A stretch of 64,000 nt of DNA from Beijerinckiaceae bacterium (lineage in GTDB: Bacteria > Pseudomonadota > Alphaproteobacteria > Rhizobiales > Beijerinckiaceae): contig CP024846.1 in NCBI GenBank assembly GCA_004564215.1, positions 2,989,501 to 3,053,500 on the forward strand, read 5' to 3'. Shown here piece after piece: positions 17,410 to 26,510 of this stretch; positions within the stretch are counted from its first letter, which is position 1, and each line of letters begins with the position of its first letter. The notes beneath the pieces were generated by a model that worked only from the letters and a program-made list of their open reading frames with translations, was not told the DNA's origin and did not search any database. The position numbers were made by a program, and so were the translations under genes.

Positions 17410-18726
17410 ATGGCTAATGACGATCACGAGCTTTCCAAGACGCCTGCGGAGCCAGGTTTCGTGCGCCCGCATCCGCATGAAGAAAGCCAGTCTCCATCGC
17501 AAACCGAGTCGGAAGCATTCGCGGCCAAATCGTTTGAAGAAGCCTCGGAGCCGGCGGATCCCGAGTCGGTCTCCGCCCAGCCCCACTTGTCGGGCGATTC
17601 TGACCTTGCCCCCGAAACGCCGGAGTCCGAAAGTCCGGAAGCCGCTGTGCCGGCGGCTCTTGCTCCCGAGCTCGATTCGAAAACTGGCCATGACCGGGCC
17701 GGTGATCCTGTGAAACAGCGCGCACTCTTTCCGGCGCTCGCCGCCACCGCCATTGTCGGCGCCCTTCTGGGCACCGCCGGATCCTACGGACTTCGATATT
17801 TGCCAGGCGCGCCGACCAGCGGCGCGGTTGCCGACGATCGCATCGCGGCATTGAGCGCAAGACTCGATTCGCTCCAGAGCAAGGTGGATGCATCCGCTTC
17901 TCGCTCGGCCGTGGCCGCGATAGAAAGCCGTGCCGCGGCGGCGGAAAGCATGGCCAACAAAGCGACGGAGTCGGTCAATTCGGCTTTGGCCGACATTCAA
18001 AAAGCCTTAGCGGCGCGGCCGGCTTCCCAAGAGTCCGGGGCTGAGTCGACCCCCGCCCAAGCCTTCGATCCCGGACCGCTGGAGGCACGACTCGACGGCA
18101 TTGAGCAAAAGCTCGCGCCGCTCGAAGCGGCACTTGCCGCGCCCAAAGGCGATGTTCGCGTGCAACAGGATCGCGAAACGCCCGTGGTCGAGCACGGTTC
18201 GCAGGCCAATTCGGTTGCGATTGTCGCCCAAAGCCTGCTGCGGAAGCTGGATCGCGGTGGCCCATACGCTGCGGACTTGGTGGCGCTGGAAAAACTTGGC
18301 GTTCCTCCGGCCTCCCTAGAACCTCTGCGAGGGGCCGCCGCGACCGGTGTTGCGAGCGACCGGCAGCTCGCCACGCAACTTGCGGCGCTCGCTCCGCAGC
18401 TTATCGCGGTCTCCTCTGCCAAAGAAGCCATCGAAGATGAAGGGTTTCTCGACCGCTTGACCCGCAATGCCAAAGGATTGGTGCATGTTCGCCGCGTCGG
18501 CGAGATGGAGGGCAACGATCCCCGCAGTCTTGTCACCCGGATCGAAAACGCTCTTGCGGATCATGATATCGAAACCGCATATGGTTTGTGGAAGGAATTG
18601 CCCAGCGCCGCCGAGGCGAAATCGGCGAGCTGGGGTGAGGCCGCGAAGGCGCGGCTCGATGCTGTAAACGCCGCGCGATCGATCGAGGCCGACGCCGTGG
18701 CGGTTCTAGGCAAGCCAAAACCATAG
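17410..18726 (+). CDS. mitofilin-like inner-membrane protein (COG4223 type)
   Basis: About 438 residues: an acidic/Pro/Ser-rich cytoplasmic N-terminus, one transmembrane helix at ~107-128 (LFPALAATAIVGALLGTAGSYG), then a long periplasmic alpha-helical/coiled-coil region full of Ala, Ser and Lys and a mitofilin-like C-terminus (DRLTRNAKGLVHVRRVGE, then ALADHDIETAYGLWKELP). Alphaproteobacterial members are regarded as relatives of the cristae-shaping protein Mic60. The gene lies just upstream of a HemY-like gene, the usual partner. ATG 17410 is chosen over a GTG at 17401; neither has a strong ribosome site. Confidence 0.85.
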   Translation: MANDDHELSKTPAEPGFVRPHPHEESQSPSQTESEAFAAKSFEEASEPADPESVSAQPHLSGDSDLAPETPESESPEAAVPAALAPELDSKTGHDRAGDPVKQRALFPALAATAIVGALLGTAGSYGLRYLPGAPTSGAVADDRIAALSARLDSLQSKVDASASRSAVAAIESRAAAAESMANKATESVNSALADIQKALAARPASQESGAESTPAQAFDPGPLEARLDGIEQKLAPLEAALAAPKGDVRVQQDRETPVVEHGSQANSVAIVAQSLLRKLDRGGPYAADLVALEKLGVPPASLEPLRGAAATGVASDRQLATQLAALAPQLIAVSSAKEAIEDEGFLDRLTRNAKGLVHVRRVGEMEGNDPRSLVTRIENALADHDIETAYGLWKELPSAAEAKSASWGEAAKARLDAVNAARSIEADAVAVLGKPKP

Positions 18727-18771
18727 TTCTGCCTGCTAGGACCCTGAAACAAAGCCCTCGACGAGAAAAAC

Positions 18772-20316
18772 ATGTTCCGGGTTCTCCTGTTCCTTCTTGT
18801 TTTGATTGCCGCGGCGTTTGGCCTAGCTTGGCTTATCGACAGGCCCGGCGAGATTGTGTTGAACTGGCAAGGCTACCGGATCGAAACTTCGGTTTTGGTC
18901 GGTCTCGGGATCATTCTGACCCTTGTCGCCATTATTCTGACGATCTGGAGCCTGTTGCGCTTTGCGTTTCGACTCCCGCCGACCCTGTCAGGTGCAAACC
19001 GGACGCGGCGCCGCGAAAAAGGCTATGCGGCTCTCTCGCGTGGCATCATCGCCGTCGGTTCGGGAGACGCCGTGCTGGCCCTCAAATCCGCCGCCGAAGC
19101 GCAAAGACATTTGCGCGACGAGCCTTTGGCATTGCTGTTGCGGGCCGAGGCTGCCCAACTTGCCGGCCACCATCATGCGGTGGAGGCGGCGTTCAGGGAA
19201 ATGACCCAGCGCAACGACATGCGCCTCCTCGGCCTGCGTGGGCTGCATGCGCATGCCCACCGGCGGGGGGACGTCGACACCGCGCATCACTTTGCCAGCA
19301 CCGCCCATGGCATCACAGCTTTACCGTGGACATCGAGCGCGGTTATCGAACGCCATGTGGCGGCCAAGGACTGGCAAGGCGCTCTTGCTGCGGTTGAACA
19401 CAGCGGGGCGGCGAATTTCATCGGCAAATCAACGCGGGACCGCCAACGGGCCGTGCTCACGACAGCGATCGCCCTCGATAACGAGCTGACCGCGCCGGAT
19501 GAGGCCCTGCGCTTGGCGCGCACGGCGATCAAACGCGCCCCCGATCTTGTGCCGGCCCTGGCCCTCGCAGCGCGGCTTTCGACTCGCCGTGGGGAGATCC
19601 GCAGGGCGACGAAAATGATCGAAGCGGCATGGCCAGTGGCGGCGCATCCGGATCTCGCAAAAATCTATCTCGATTTGCGTCCCGGCGACTCCAATGCCGA
19701 CCGGCTCGCGCGAGCCCGTATCCTGTTCAAGCTTTCGCCCCGCGACCCTGAAAGCCGGGTGGTCCTCGCCAGCGCGGCGATTGCCGCCTGCGATTATCAG
19801 ACCGCACGCGACACCATGCTGCCGTTGATCCAAGGGGCGGAGCGGCCGACGGCCCGCATGTGTCTCATCATGGCCGAACTCGAAGAGGCGGAGCATGGCG
19901 ATTCCGGATATATCCGGGAATGGCTGGCGCGCGCGTCACGGGCGCCGCGCGATGCCATCTGGGTCGCCGACGGTGTCATGTCCCAGCAATGGCTGCCGGC
20001 ATCACCGGTGACGCGGAAGCTTGATGCGTTTGTCTGGCGACGGCCCGACGAGCATCTGGGTGCGGATGGGGAGACGGACGAGGCGGTTTTCAGCTCGATT
20101 CCCGGCCCGAGCGAATCGCCCGCCCTGATCGAACAAATGGAAACGAAAGCCATTGCGCCGCCGGCGCCGGAAGAAAAATTCGTTCCGGTTGAAGCCGCAG
20201 CCGGGGAAAGTGCCAGTGAATCCAGCACGCCGGAGGGTGAGGTGGGCCAGCAGCCAGACGATCGGGACGCCGATGCCGCGCAGACCTCGAAACGCCGTGG
20301 TTTGTTTGGGAATTGA
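18772..20316 (+). CDS. HemY-like tetratricopeptide membrane protein
   Basis: 514 residues. Two N-terminal transmembrane helices (LFLLVLIAAAFGLAWLI and VLVGLGIILTLVAIILTIWSL) bracket a short periplasmic loop with the family motif RPGEIVLNWQGYRIET. A long cytoplasmic TPR-like helical domain follows, ending in DAIWVADGVMSQQWLPASP and an acidic, disordered tail. The family is named after enterobacterial HemY, linked with haem synthesis but not the protoporphyrinogen oxidase of the same name; the exact role is unclear. It lies 45 bases after the mitofilin-like gene. Confidence 0.88.
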   Translation: MFRVLLFLLVLIAAAFGLAWLIDRPGEIVLNWQGYRIETSVLVGLGIILTLVAIILTIWSLLRFAFRLPPTLSGANRTRRREKGYAALSRGIIAVGSGDAVLALKSAAEAQRHLRDEPLALLLRAEAAQLAGHHHAVEAAFREMTQRNDMRLLGLRGLHAHAHRRGDVDTAHHFASTAHGITALPWTSSAVIERHVAAKDWQGALAAVEHSGAANFIGKSTRDRQRAVLTTAIALDNELTAPDEALRLARTAIKRAPDLVPALALAARLSTRRGEIRRATKMIEAAWPVAAHPDLAKIYLDLRPGDSNADRLARARILFKLSPRDPESRVVLASAAIAACDYQTARDTMLPLIQGAERPTARMCLIMAELEEAEHGDSGYIREWLARASRAPRDAIWVADGVMSQQWLPASPVTRKLDAFVWRRPDEHLGADGETDEAVFSSIPGPSESPALIEQMETKAIAPPAPEEKFVPVEAAAGESASESSTPEGEVGQQPDDRDADAAQTSKRRGLFGN

Positions 20317-20417
20317 TGCGGAACGCCAAAGGCATACCCAAACCAAAAAGCGTTGATATTGTCTGCCGACCTGACTAAGAGGGTACGCTTTCCGCCGTAG
20401 TTTCGGTCCAGGTTGCC

Positions 20418-20493
20418 GCCGCAATAGCTCAGCTGGTAGAGCACCTCATTCGTAATGAGGGGGTCGGGGGTTCGAATCCCTCTTGCGGCACCA
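20418..20493 (+). tRNA. tRNA-Thr (CGT)
   Basis: A 76-base cloverleaf. Acceptor GCCGCAA pairs with TTGCGGC. The D arm is GCTC-AGCTGGTA-GAGC, and the anticodon stem CCTCA/TGAGG holds the loop TTCGTAA with anticodon CGT. The T arm has GGTTCGAATCC, and CCA is encoded. It lies ~100 bases after the HemY-like gene. Confidence 0.98.
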
Positions 20494-20748
20494 ATAAAAT
20501 CAAATAGTTGGTGCGTTGTGAAGACCATTTAGGTTTGCTAGGCGCCTGCCAGCTTGCGCTCGTGCCGTTTATGCTCATGGGCCCGCTCGCACCCGAAACC
20601 TTTCGGCCAGTAAAGAAACGACTTCTCGGATGCGACAGCATGCGACTCGAGGCAATGGAACGGGCAACTCATCGAATGGAAAGCCGTGCTGCATGCTTTC
20701 TCCGGGTCGATCGAGAATGCTCGATGCCGGCCTGCATATCGTGGCAAT

Positions 20749-21732
20749 CTAAAGCGATATTTCCAAAGTACAAATAAGACCCTGGGGCGTGAACTCCAGG
20801 CGGGCTGCGCCCAACTCGGCTTGAAGCGCACGTTCGATCAAAAGCGTGCCAAACCCTTGATGCCCCGGCGCCTTGACCGGAGGGCCTCCCGACTCCTGCC
20901 AACGGAATGTCAGCCGATCCGATGGGCTGCTTGGAATTCGTCCCCAACCGATATGCACGCGTCCAGTCGTTTTGGAAAGGGAACCATATTTGACCGCATT
21001 TGTCGCAAGTTCATGCAAAGCCAACGCAAGCGGCAACGATTTGGTTGTAGGCAGCCAAACATCGTCCGGGCCTTCGATAAGGAATTGTTGGCGATGCGTT
21101 TCATTGAACGGCTCAAGCACGCTATCCACCAAAGAGCGCAACGATGTTCGATTCCAACTCTCGGGGGTCAGCAGATCGTGAGCGCTCGCGAGCGCCTGTA
21201 GCCGGGCTGTAAATGCCGCACGTTCATCGGCGGAGGAACTGCGCAATGTCCGCATTGCGATAGCCTGTACGATGGCCAAAGTGTTCTTGATCCGATGCCT
21301 CATTTCATTGAGAAGAAGACTCTGCAGCTCTTGAGCACGTCTGCGCTCGGTAATGTCACGGGCTATTTTTGATGCGCCAATGATCCTGCCGTCCGCGTCC
21401 TTAACCGGCGATACTGTCAGTGAAATATCGACCAGACTGCCGTCCTTGCATCGGCGAACAGTTTCATAATGGTCGATACGCTCGCCACGCCGGATGCGAG
21501 CCAGGATTCCGGGTTCCTCATCAATGCGCTCGGGCGGGATGAGGATTGTGATCGGCTTGCCGATGATTTCTTCCGCGGTATAGCCGAAGAGGCGTTCCGC
21601 GCCGAGATTCCACGTGGTGATAATGCCGTCGACGTTCTTGCTTATGATCGCGTCATCGGAGCACTCGACGATCGCCGCAAGCCACTGCTCGGCCTCCGCG
21701 GCCTGTTTGCCATCTGTGGGGTCAACCATCAT
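20749..21732 (-). CDS. PAS-domain sensor histidine kinase, HWE/HisKA_2 family
   Basis: Cytoplasmic sensor of about 327 residues. A PAS domain (~20-130) carries SDDAIISKNVDGIITTWNLG and ERLFGYTAEEIIGKP, followed by a PAC motif. The kinase domain has the family H-box LLNEMRHRIKNTLAIVQAIA, then LALALHELATNAVKYGSLS and a final GFGTLLIERAL, marks of the HWE group, common in Hyphomicrobiales. Starts possible: ATG at 21732 or 21729; the TTG at 21738 is less likely. There is no adjacent response regulator, so it is an orphan. The signal is unknown; HWE kinases often sense light, redox or general stress. Confidence 0.9.
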   Translation of the reverse strand: MMVDPTDGKQAAEAEQWLAAIVECSDDAIISKNVDGIITTWNLGAERLFGYTAEEIIGKPITILIPPERIDEEPGILARIRRGERIDHYETVRRCKDGSLVDISLTVSPVKDADGRIIGASKIARDITERRRAQELQSLLLNEMRHRIKNTLAIVQAIAMRTLRSSSADERAAFTARLQALASAHDLLTPESWNRTSLRSLVDSVLEPFNETHRQQFLIEGPDDVWLPTTKSLPLALALHELATNAVKYGSLSKTTGRVHIGWGRIPSSPSDRLTFRWQESGGPPVKAPGHQGFGTLLIERALQAELGAARLEFTPQGLICTLEISL

Positions 21733-22163
21733 GTTCAAGAGCCCGATAATGCACCAACGCCTTGTAGAACGGAGTCATCTTATATGGCCTCCCACGATCC
21801 GGTGGGTATCCTTTTGGAAAAGACCATGCATTCCCGCTCGTTGGGCGCAAATTGTGGACTGTTTAAGCCGATACCGATCAACTCGCGCCACGTGTGGCTT
21901 TGGGTGAAGCGTCCGCTCATCGCGGTTATGTTGTCGGCCCTGCCCAAAATTGCAGCTTAACCAATCACCCGGAGTCATGGCAAATTAACACGGCCCGCGA
22001 CGCAGACGAGGACCCGTCCGGGGTCGGAATCGATCGTCAAAGGATGATCGGCTCCGGGGAGTTTGGTCGGCTTGGCTGTCACGGTTTTGGGTTCCTTCAA
22101 CTGCTGATAGCGCGCCCGCGCTACGATAAAGGATGGCGCAGGCTGGTTTCGAAATTTTGTGAC
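21733..22163. other. 431-base gap with a decayed gene
   Basis: Between the HWE kinase and the short-chain dehydrogenase there is no intact gene. It contains the DUF427 fragment described at 21975-22082. The remaining bases do not show the rest of that domain in any frame I could read. Confidence 0.5.
21975..22082 (-). pseudogene. DUF427-type fragment, truncated
   Basis: The minus strand reads 35 codons from a GTG at 22082: TAKPTKLPGADHPLTI, then DSDPGRVLVCVAGRV, then NLP and a stop. This matches the N-terminus of DUF427 proteins (PG-DHPITI, ARV-V-VAG-V), which normally run to ~95-125 residues with YPPV-YIP and a cysteine motif. Those parts are missing here. Read as the remnant of a lost gene. 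Confidence 0.45.
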
Positions 22164-22910
22164 TTACGAGGCCGATTTGCCGCCGTCGACAGACACGATT
22201 TGACCCGTGAGGAAAGATGCCTTGCCGGATGCGAGAAACACGATGACCTGGGCGATCTCGTCTGGTCGCCCTGCGCGTTTGAGCGGCACGCCCGAGATCA
22301 AGCCGGCCTTCCTGTCGGCGCTGCCGGTGACGCGGTTCAGCATTTCGGTTTCAACCGGACCGGGAGCAACGGCGTTCACGCGTACGCCGAACTCCGCGCT
22401 TTCAAGCGCCGCCGCCTTTGTCAGTCCTTCGACCGCATGCTTGCTGGCCGCGTAGAGGGATACGCCCGGCGCAGCCTTATGGCCCAAGGTCGACGAAAGG
22501 TTAATAATGTTGCCGTGCCTTTGGGCCTGCATCACGCGCAGCTCATGCTTCAAGCTGAGCACCGTACCGAGCACGTTTGTCTCGAACGTGGCCGCGTAGC
22601 TTTCGGCAGACTGCTCGATCACCGGCCCGGATTTGCCTTCGGTTCCAGCGTTGTTGACAGCCACGTCCAGGCGACCAAAGCGCTTGACGGTCTGGTCGAC
22701 CAGGAAGCTGACCTCGTCCTCATGACGCACGTCGGCGCGGATAAACTCGGCTTCCGCGCCGAGCGCGCGTAACTCAGTCGCGAACGTCTTCCCGGCTTCG
22801 TCGCCGCGACCGGAGATGACGATGCGGGCGCCTTCGTGGGCGAAGGCGAGGGCGGTGGCGCGTCCGATGCCGGTAAGGGCGCCGGTGATCAGAACGACGG
22901 GGGTAGTCAT
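22164..22910 (-). CDS. short-chain dehydrogenase/reductase (SDR)
   Basis: A classical SDR of 248 residues, NAD(P)-dependent, soluble. The cofactor loop is TGALTGIG near the N-terminus, then NNAG, the catalytic Ser in INLSST and the Tyr-Lys pair in SLYAASKHAVEG, and PGPVETEM in the substrate region. It ends with the usual FLTGQIVSVDGG. ATG 22910. It is a single gene with no partner that would tell the substrate. Confidence 0.92.
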   Translation of the reverse strand: MTTPVVLITGALTGIGRATALAFAHEGARIVISGRGDEAGKTFATELRALGAEAEFIRADVRHEDEVSFLVDQTVKRFGRLDVAVNNAGTEGKSGPVIEQSAESYAATFETNVLGTVLSLKHELRVMQAQRHGNIINLSSTLGHKAAPGVSLYAASKHAVEGLTKAAALESAEFGVRVNAVAPGPVETEMLNRVTGSADRKAGLISGVPLKRAGRPDEIAQVIVFLASGKASFLTGQIVSVDGGKSAS

Positions 22911-23383
22911 GTGAATATTCCTTGTGAGATGCCCGAAAACTTAGTCGATACGGCTGTGCCGCAAGCCCCTACACCCGTCCAGATATAGTGTGCCGCGAAA
23001 GAGTTTTGATGGCAGCCATCTGAAATGCTGCTTCAAATATTGGACAACTCGGCTGTGTCAGGCGTCCGCAGGACTCCACATGGCGCCGGCGCCAATCTTC
23101 TTTGCTCTCTCTTCAAGGGCAATCGGTCCGCCCCTCTCCAGCGGTCGCAAATTGTGCCCCAACGCGGACTGGGCCATGACCGTCGCATCCGCCAGTTCGT
23201 GCATGTCGGCGGCTTCTTTCGACCGGCGCTCAAATTCGGACACAGGGAATATTGCGTCGCTCGCAAACCAGACGGCGCAATTCTGCTCAAATCATTTGCA
23301 ACGACAAAGCGCTTCCGCCACGCCTCGCGCCGTTGATTGATCAGACACCGCTGCGAAATCACAAATTGGCTGGATCAACGAAC
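22911..23383. other. 473-base gap with one doubtful ORF
   Basis: No recognised gene lies between the SDR and the small membrane protein. A doubtful minus-strand ORF is listed at 23058-23243. Otherwise I see no hairpin, repeat or domain. Confidence 0.4.
23058..23243 (-). CDS. doubtful 61-residue hypothetical protein
   Basis: A GTG-initiated ORF beginning SEFERRSKEAADMHELADAT, then AQSALGHNLRPLERGGPI and ending GAMWSPADA. The frame stays open for 16 more codons upstream without a better start. Codon choice looks like neighbouring genes, but there is no ribosome site and no known family. It could be a real small protein or a remnant. Confidence 0.3.
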   Translation of the reverse strand: MSEFERRSKEAADMHELADATVMAQSALGHNLRPLERGGPIALEERAKKIGAGAMWSPADA

Positions 23384-23767
23384 TCAATTGGCGGCTTTAG
23401 GAGCTGCCAAGCGGGCGGCACGATAAAACGCCCAGAAGGTCCAAATTGCGCTAGCAAGATCCAGCAATCCGAAGATAACGAGCGTTGGGAGCCCGTAGGC
23501 TAGAGCGAGGACCGAAAACAATAACAGGGCCGCAACGCGGCCGAACGCCGAAATCCAGGCGAAGGCGAGCTGCTCATGCCGGGCGCAGTAGACGTAGTAA
23601 AAACCTATGCCGAGGATGAATCCCCCGGCCACCCGAACCCATGGCTCTTGCGTGGGGGGCAGCGCGAACGCGTGAAGAAACAAGCCTTGGGCGAGAAGAG
23701 CCCAGGCGCCGAGCGGCATCATGACGAAAAGGCCGTAAAAGAAAATCGTTCTCGCCGGTGCGCTCAT
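23384..23767 (-). CDS. small integral membrane protein
   Basis: 127 residues with four hydrophobic helices (TIFFYGLFVMMPLGAWALLA, WVRVAGGFILGIGFYYVYCA, GRVAALLLFSVLALAYGL, LVIFGLLDLASAIWTFWAFY). The ATG at 23767 follows GGAGCAGAAG; the frame extends further upstream without a better start. No domain is recognised. It is on the same strand as the SDR genes on both sides but separated from each by gaps of 200 bases or more. Confidence 0.7.
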   Translation of the reverse strand: MSAPARTIFFYGLFVMMPLGAWALLAQGLFLHAFALPPTQEPWVRVAGGFILGIGFYYVYCARHEQLAFAWISAFGRVAALLLFSVLALAYGLPTLVIFGLLDLASAIWTFWAFYRAARLAAPKAAN

Positions 23768-23968
23768 CTTCTGCTCCATCAATCGCTGTGGGCACTCTCC
23801 GGCATTGTCGGACGCGGCCTTACACTGCGCCACATTCGCTTGGCGCGCAATTCCGAAGTGCAAGGCGCCCTGTCGATGGGCATCGGGCCAGTCTGATGCC
23901 CTTTTCAGAACCGGGCGTGTCGAATTCCCTGTCCGGCAACATCTGAAAACAAAAACCTGCCGGCTTTG

Positions 23969-24796
23969 TCATGTTGGCATATCGGACGTGAACTTCTCGG
24001 CGCGTTCCCGGAATGCCTTGAGCACACCTAACCGCTTTAAAATCGGCTTGTGCAAACCGGGTGCAAGCTCCACGAGTGCGAGCAACGGCCGTATTGGCCC
24101 CGATGAAACGAGCTGCTCCGACGAGCCCGTCTTGATTACCTTGAGCACGGCATTCGCGCACTTTTGCGGCGAGACCTCCTTGAGCATCCACGGCGCCTTC
24201 AGGCCCGCATTCGCCCACATACCGGTGTCACTCACGAAACCCGGACATACGGTGCCGAGGGTCACGCCGGTCCCATCGAGCTCGAGGTCGACCGACAGGC
24301 CGAGAGCCACGAGGCCTGCCTTGGTCGCGGAATAAATCGCGTCGTACGGCGCACAGGATTTTCCGGCCAGCGAGGAAACGTTGACGATCGCGCCGCGCCG
24401 GCGCTCCACCATGAGCGGCAGCACTATCTTGATGAGCCAGATAGGCGCGCTGAGGTTCGTGCGGATAACCGCGTCAACCTCCTCGAAGGAGGTGTTCTGC
24501 AGGCTCTTGGTGATTTCGATACCGGCGTTGTTCACAAGGATATCGATCGGACCGAGTTCGCGCTGCGCGGTCTCGACCAGCTTGCGCAGATCTTCACGCG
24601 AGGTAACGTCCGTAGGAACAGCGATCGCACGTACGCCGAGAGCCTCACACGCTCGCCGCGTTTCTTCGAGCTTCGCGGCATCGCGCGCGGCAAGGGTGAG
24701 ATTGACGCCCTGCGCTGCCAGCGTCTTTGCAATGAAAGTGCCGATGCCCCGCGAGGCGCCGGTGACGATGGCGTGCGAACCGCGAATGTCTTTCAT
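23969..24796 (-). CDS. short-chain dehydrogenase/reductase (SDR)
   Basis: A 275-residue classical SDR. It has the cofactor loop TGASRGIG, DILVNNAGIE, the catalytic Ser in VNVSSLAG and Tyr-Lys in YDAIYSATKAGLVAL. After the core, CPGFVSDTGMWANAG and a C-terminal extension of ~40 residues (basic, GLHKPILKRLGVLKAF) resemble SDRs that act on acyl or lipid substrates. ATG 24796. Substrate unknown; only distantly similar to the SDR at 22164-22910. Confidence 0.9.
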   Translation of the reverse strand: MKDIRGSHAIVTGASRGIGTFIAKTLAAQGVNLTLAARDAAKLEETRRACEALGVRAIAVPTDVTSREDLRKLVETAQRELGPIDILVNNAGIEITKSLQNTSFEEVDAVIRTNLSAPIWLIKIVLPLMVERRRGAIVNVSSLAGKSCAPYDAIYSATKAGLVALGLSVDLELDGTGVTLGTVCPGFVSDTGMWANAGLKAPWMLKEVSPQKCANAVLKVIKTGSSEQLVSSGPIRPLLALVELAPGLHKPILKRLGVLKAFRERAEKFTSDMPT

Positions 24797-25199
24797 GCCG
24801 TTCCTCCCTCCCTAGCGTTTACGAGGAACCGATCCTATCACAAGCCTTTGCGCAATCCGCCGGTGGCGGAAAGATGCAATCCTATGAGATGCGCTGCCAA
24901 TGGACCGCGACAACTATGCACGCGATCGACACAGTAAAACTCGCGGTCAAGGGGGTATGTCGGGAGCCGACACTTGGATACAAGCTGACCCTTCCGCGGA
25001 TTTGCCTGGAATTGTGCTTTGGCTAAAGCTGAATTGCAGACTGCGGCTTGGCTCTTTGAAGCCGTCGAACTGCATAAAAAAATTGCTACAAATATCGCCA
25101 GCTGCTGTGGAATCATCTGATCGAAAAGGAAACGCTCAAGTTCAACGAGTTGGAGCATGTTCTGATCGAAAAAGTCGGTCAACTTTTTCGGAACATGCT
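24797..25199. other. 403-base gap with a Hyphomicrobiales-type palindrome
   Basis: No supported gene. An ORF on each strand is open but neither has a family resemblance. The distal end holds the palindromic element at 25153-25200. Confidence 0.45.
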
Positions 25200-25200
25200 C
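25153..25200. repeat. palindromic intergenic element, GAGCATGTTC type
   Basis: GAGCATGTTC (25153-25162) and GAACATGCTC (25191-25200) are perfect complements. Inside them CGAAAAAGT (25167-25175) pairs with ACTTTTTCG (25182-25190) around a 6-base loop, with a 4-base bulge. Hyphomicrobiales genomes carry many elements of this form, with AGCATGATC ends and an AAAAGT/ACTTTT core. It abuts the stop codon of the membrane-fusion gene and may terminate the secretion operon. Confidence 0.65.
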
Positions 25201-26510
25201 TAGCGCTCGCGAAACGCGCGGACGATCTGGTCGGTCAATGGCTTGGTAAAATAGGACAGCACATTTCGATCATAGGTTTTTGCAAATATTTCCGCCGGCA
25301 TACCGGGCAGCAGTTTGACATTGCCAAGGCGTGCCACTTCGTTCGGCGTGATTGAAACCCGAACCGTGTAGAAATTCTGGCCGGTTCGCTGATCTGCGAT
25401 CACATCAGCCGAGATGCGGCTGATTGTGCCTTGGATTTCAGGGGTTGTGCGTTGATTGAAAGCCGAGAACCGCAGGCTTGCAGCCTGTCCAATGTAAAGC
25501 TGGTCGATGTCTTGCGGCGAAATCTTTGCTTCCACCGAGAGTAGATCGGATTCGGGCACGATCATCATGACCGGATCTGCAGCGGTCACCACCTCACCGA
25601 TCGTGTGAATCCCGAGTTGATGGACGATCCCATCTTGCGGGGCGCGTATATCGACATGCTTGAGCTGATCTTGGGCCGTCACCTTGCGCTCGATGAATTC
25701 ACCGATCTTACCGTCCACCTCCCGAAGTTCCTTTGCAACCTCACTGCTCAAATCCTGATCGATCTGGATGATTTGCAGTTCGGTTTCGGAAATTTTCCCC
25801 TGTGCTTGTGCAGCCGAGGCGATGGACTGGGCGAGTTCCCCTTTGAGCCGAGCGGCCTCGCGCTCCAAAATCGTCAGCCTGTTGAGCTGAACGAGATTCT
25901 TTCCCCAAAGAACCCGGACACCGACCAGCTCGCGTTGGATCAGCTCGATTTCGTCGGTTTTTGCTTTTTGCAAGGCGTGGTAGCCACGCACTTCATCATC
26001 GAGCTGAGCGATTCGCTGGCGGAGTTGAGATTTTTGTCCCTGCCGAGCGGCACGTCGCAGATCAAACAGCTTGCGCTCGCTATCGATTGCGGCCGCAAGC
26101 TCAATCGATGGTACGCCGTTGGTCAATTCGCGAGGAACAACAAGTTCATCCGTTCCATCGCGCTCGCTGGCGAGCCTGGCCTTGCGGGCGCGCATCTCGT
26201 CGAGACCCTTGGTAACAATTGCCAAGCCAGCCTGGAGAACGGTCTCGTCCAGTCGTACGAGCGTGTCTCCACTGTGGACGCGGTCGCCCTCATGAACGAG
26301 GAGCTCTCCGACGAGCCCGCCTGTGAGATGCTGCACCTTTTTGACGTTGGAATCCACAACGACAAATCCCGAAGCCGTGACGGCCCCCGACAGTTCCGTC
26401 GTCGCCGCCCACCCGCCAATCCCAACCGTCAAGACGAGGGCAATGACCGTGCCTCCGGCAAGATGATTGCGAAGGGAGCGGCTCTCGCCATTCACTGAAT
26501 CGCTGGTCAT
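25200..26510 (-). CDS. type I secretion membrane-fusion protein (HlyD/PrtE family)
   Basis: 436 residues. A short cytoplasmic N-terminus precedes one transmembrane helix (GGTVIALVLTVGIGGWAATT). The lipoyl half VVDSNVKKVQHLTGGLVGEL, a long coiled coil, the second half VDIRAPQDGIVHQLG and the C-terminal beta domain ending LKPLTDQIVRAFRER-like follow. It would bridge the ABC exporter encoded just upstream to a TolC-type channel, which is not in this window. ATG 26510 overlaps the exporter's stop (ATGA), so the two are translationally coupled. Confidence 0.93.
   Translation of the reverse strand: MTSDSVNGESRSLRNHLAGGTVIALVLTVGIGGWAATTELSGAVTASGFVVVDSNVKKVQHLTGGLVGELLVHEGDRVHSGDTLVRLDETVLQAGLAIVTKGLDEMRARKARLASERDGTDELVVPRELTNGVPSIELAAAIDSERKLFDLRRAARQGQKSQLRQRIAQLDDEVRGYHALQKAKTDEIELIQRELVGVRVLWGKNLVQLNRLTILEREAARLKGELAQSIASAAQAQGKISETELQIIQIDQDLSSEVAKELREVDGKIGEFIERKVTAQDQLKHVDIRAPQDGIVHQLGIHTIGEVVTAADPVMMIVPESDLLSVEAKISPQDIDQLYIGQAASLRFSAFNQRTTPEIQGTISRISADVIADQRTGQNFYTVRVSITPNEVARLGNVKLLPGMPAEIFAKTYDRNVLSYFTKPLTDQIVRAFRER

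Noticed and set aside
19797..20528. ORF whose product contains GIRTPDPLITNEV
   Set aside because: This peptide is the classic misreading of a tRNA gene on its opposite strand, here tRNA-Thr, and the rest is antisense to the HemY-like gene.
24838..25182. 114-codon minus-strand ORF next to the palindromic repeat
   Set aside because: It runs through the palindrome, has no family likeness and no ribosome site.
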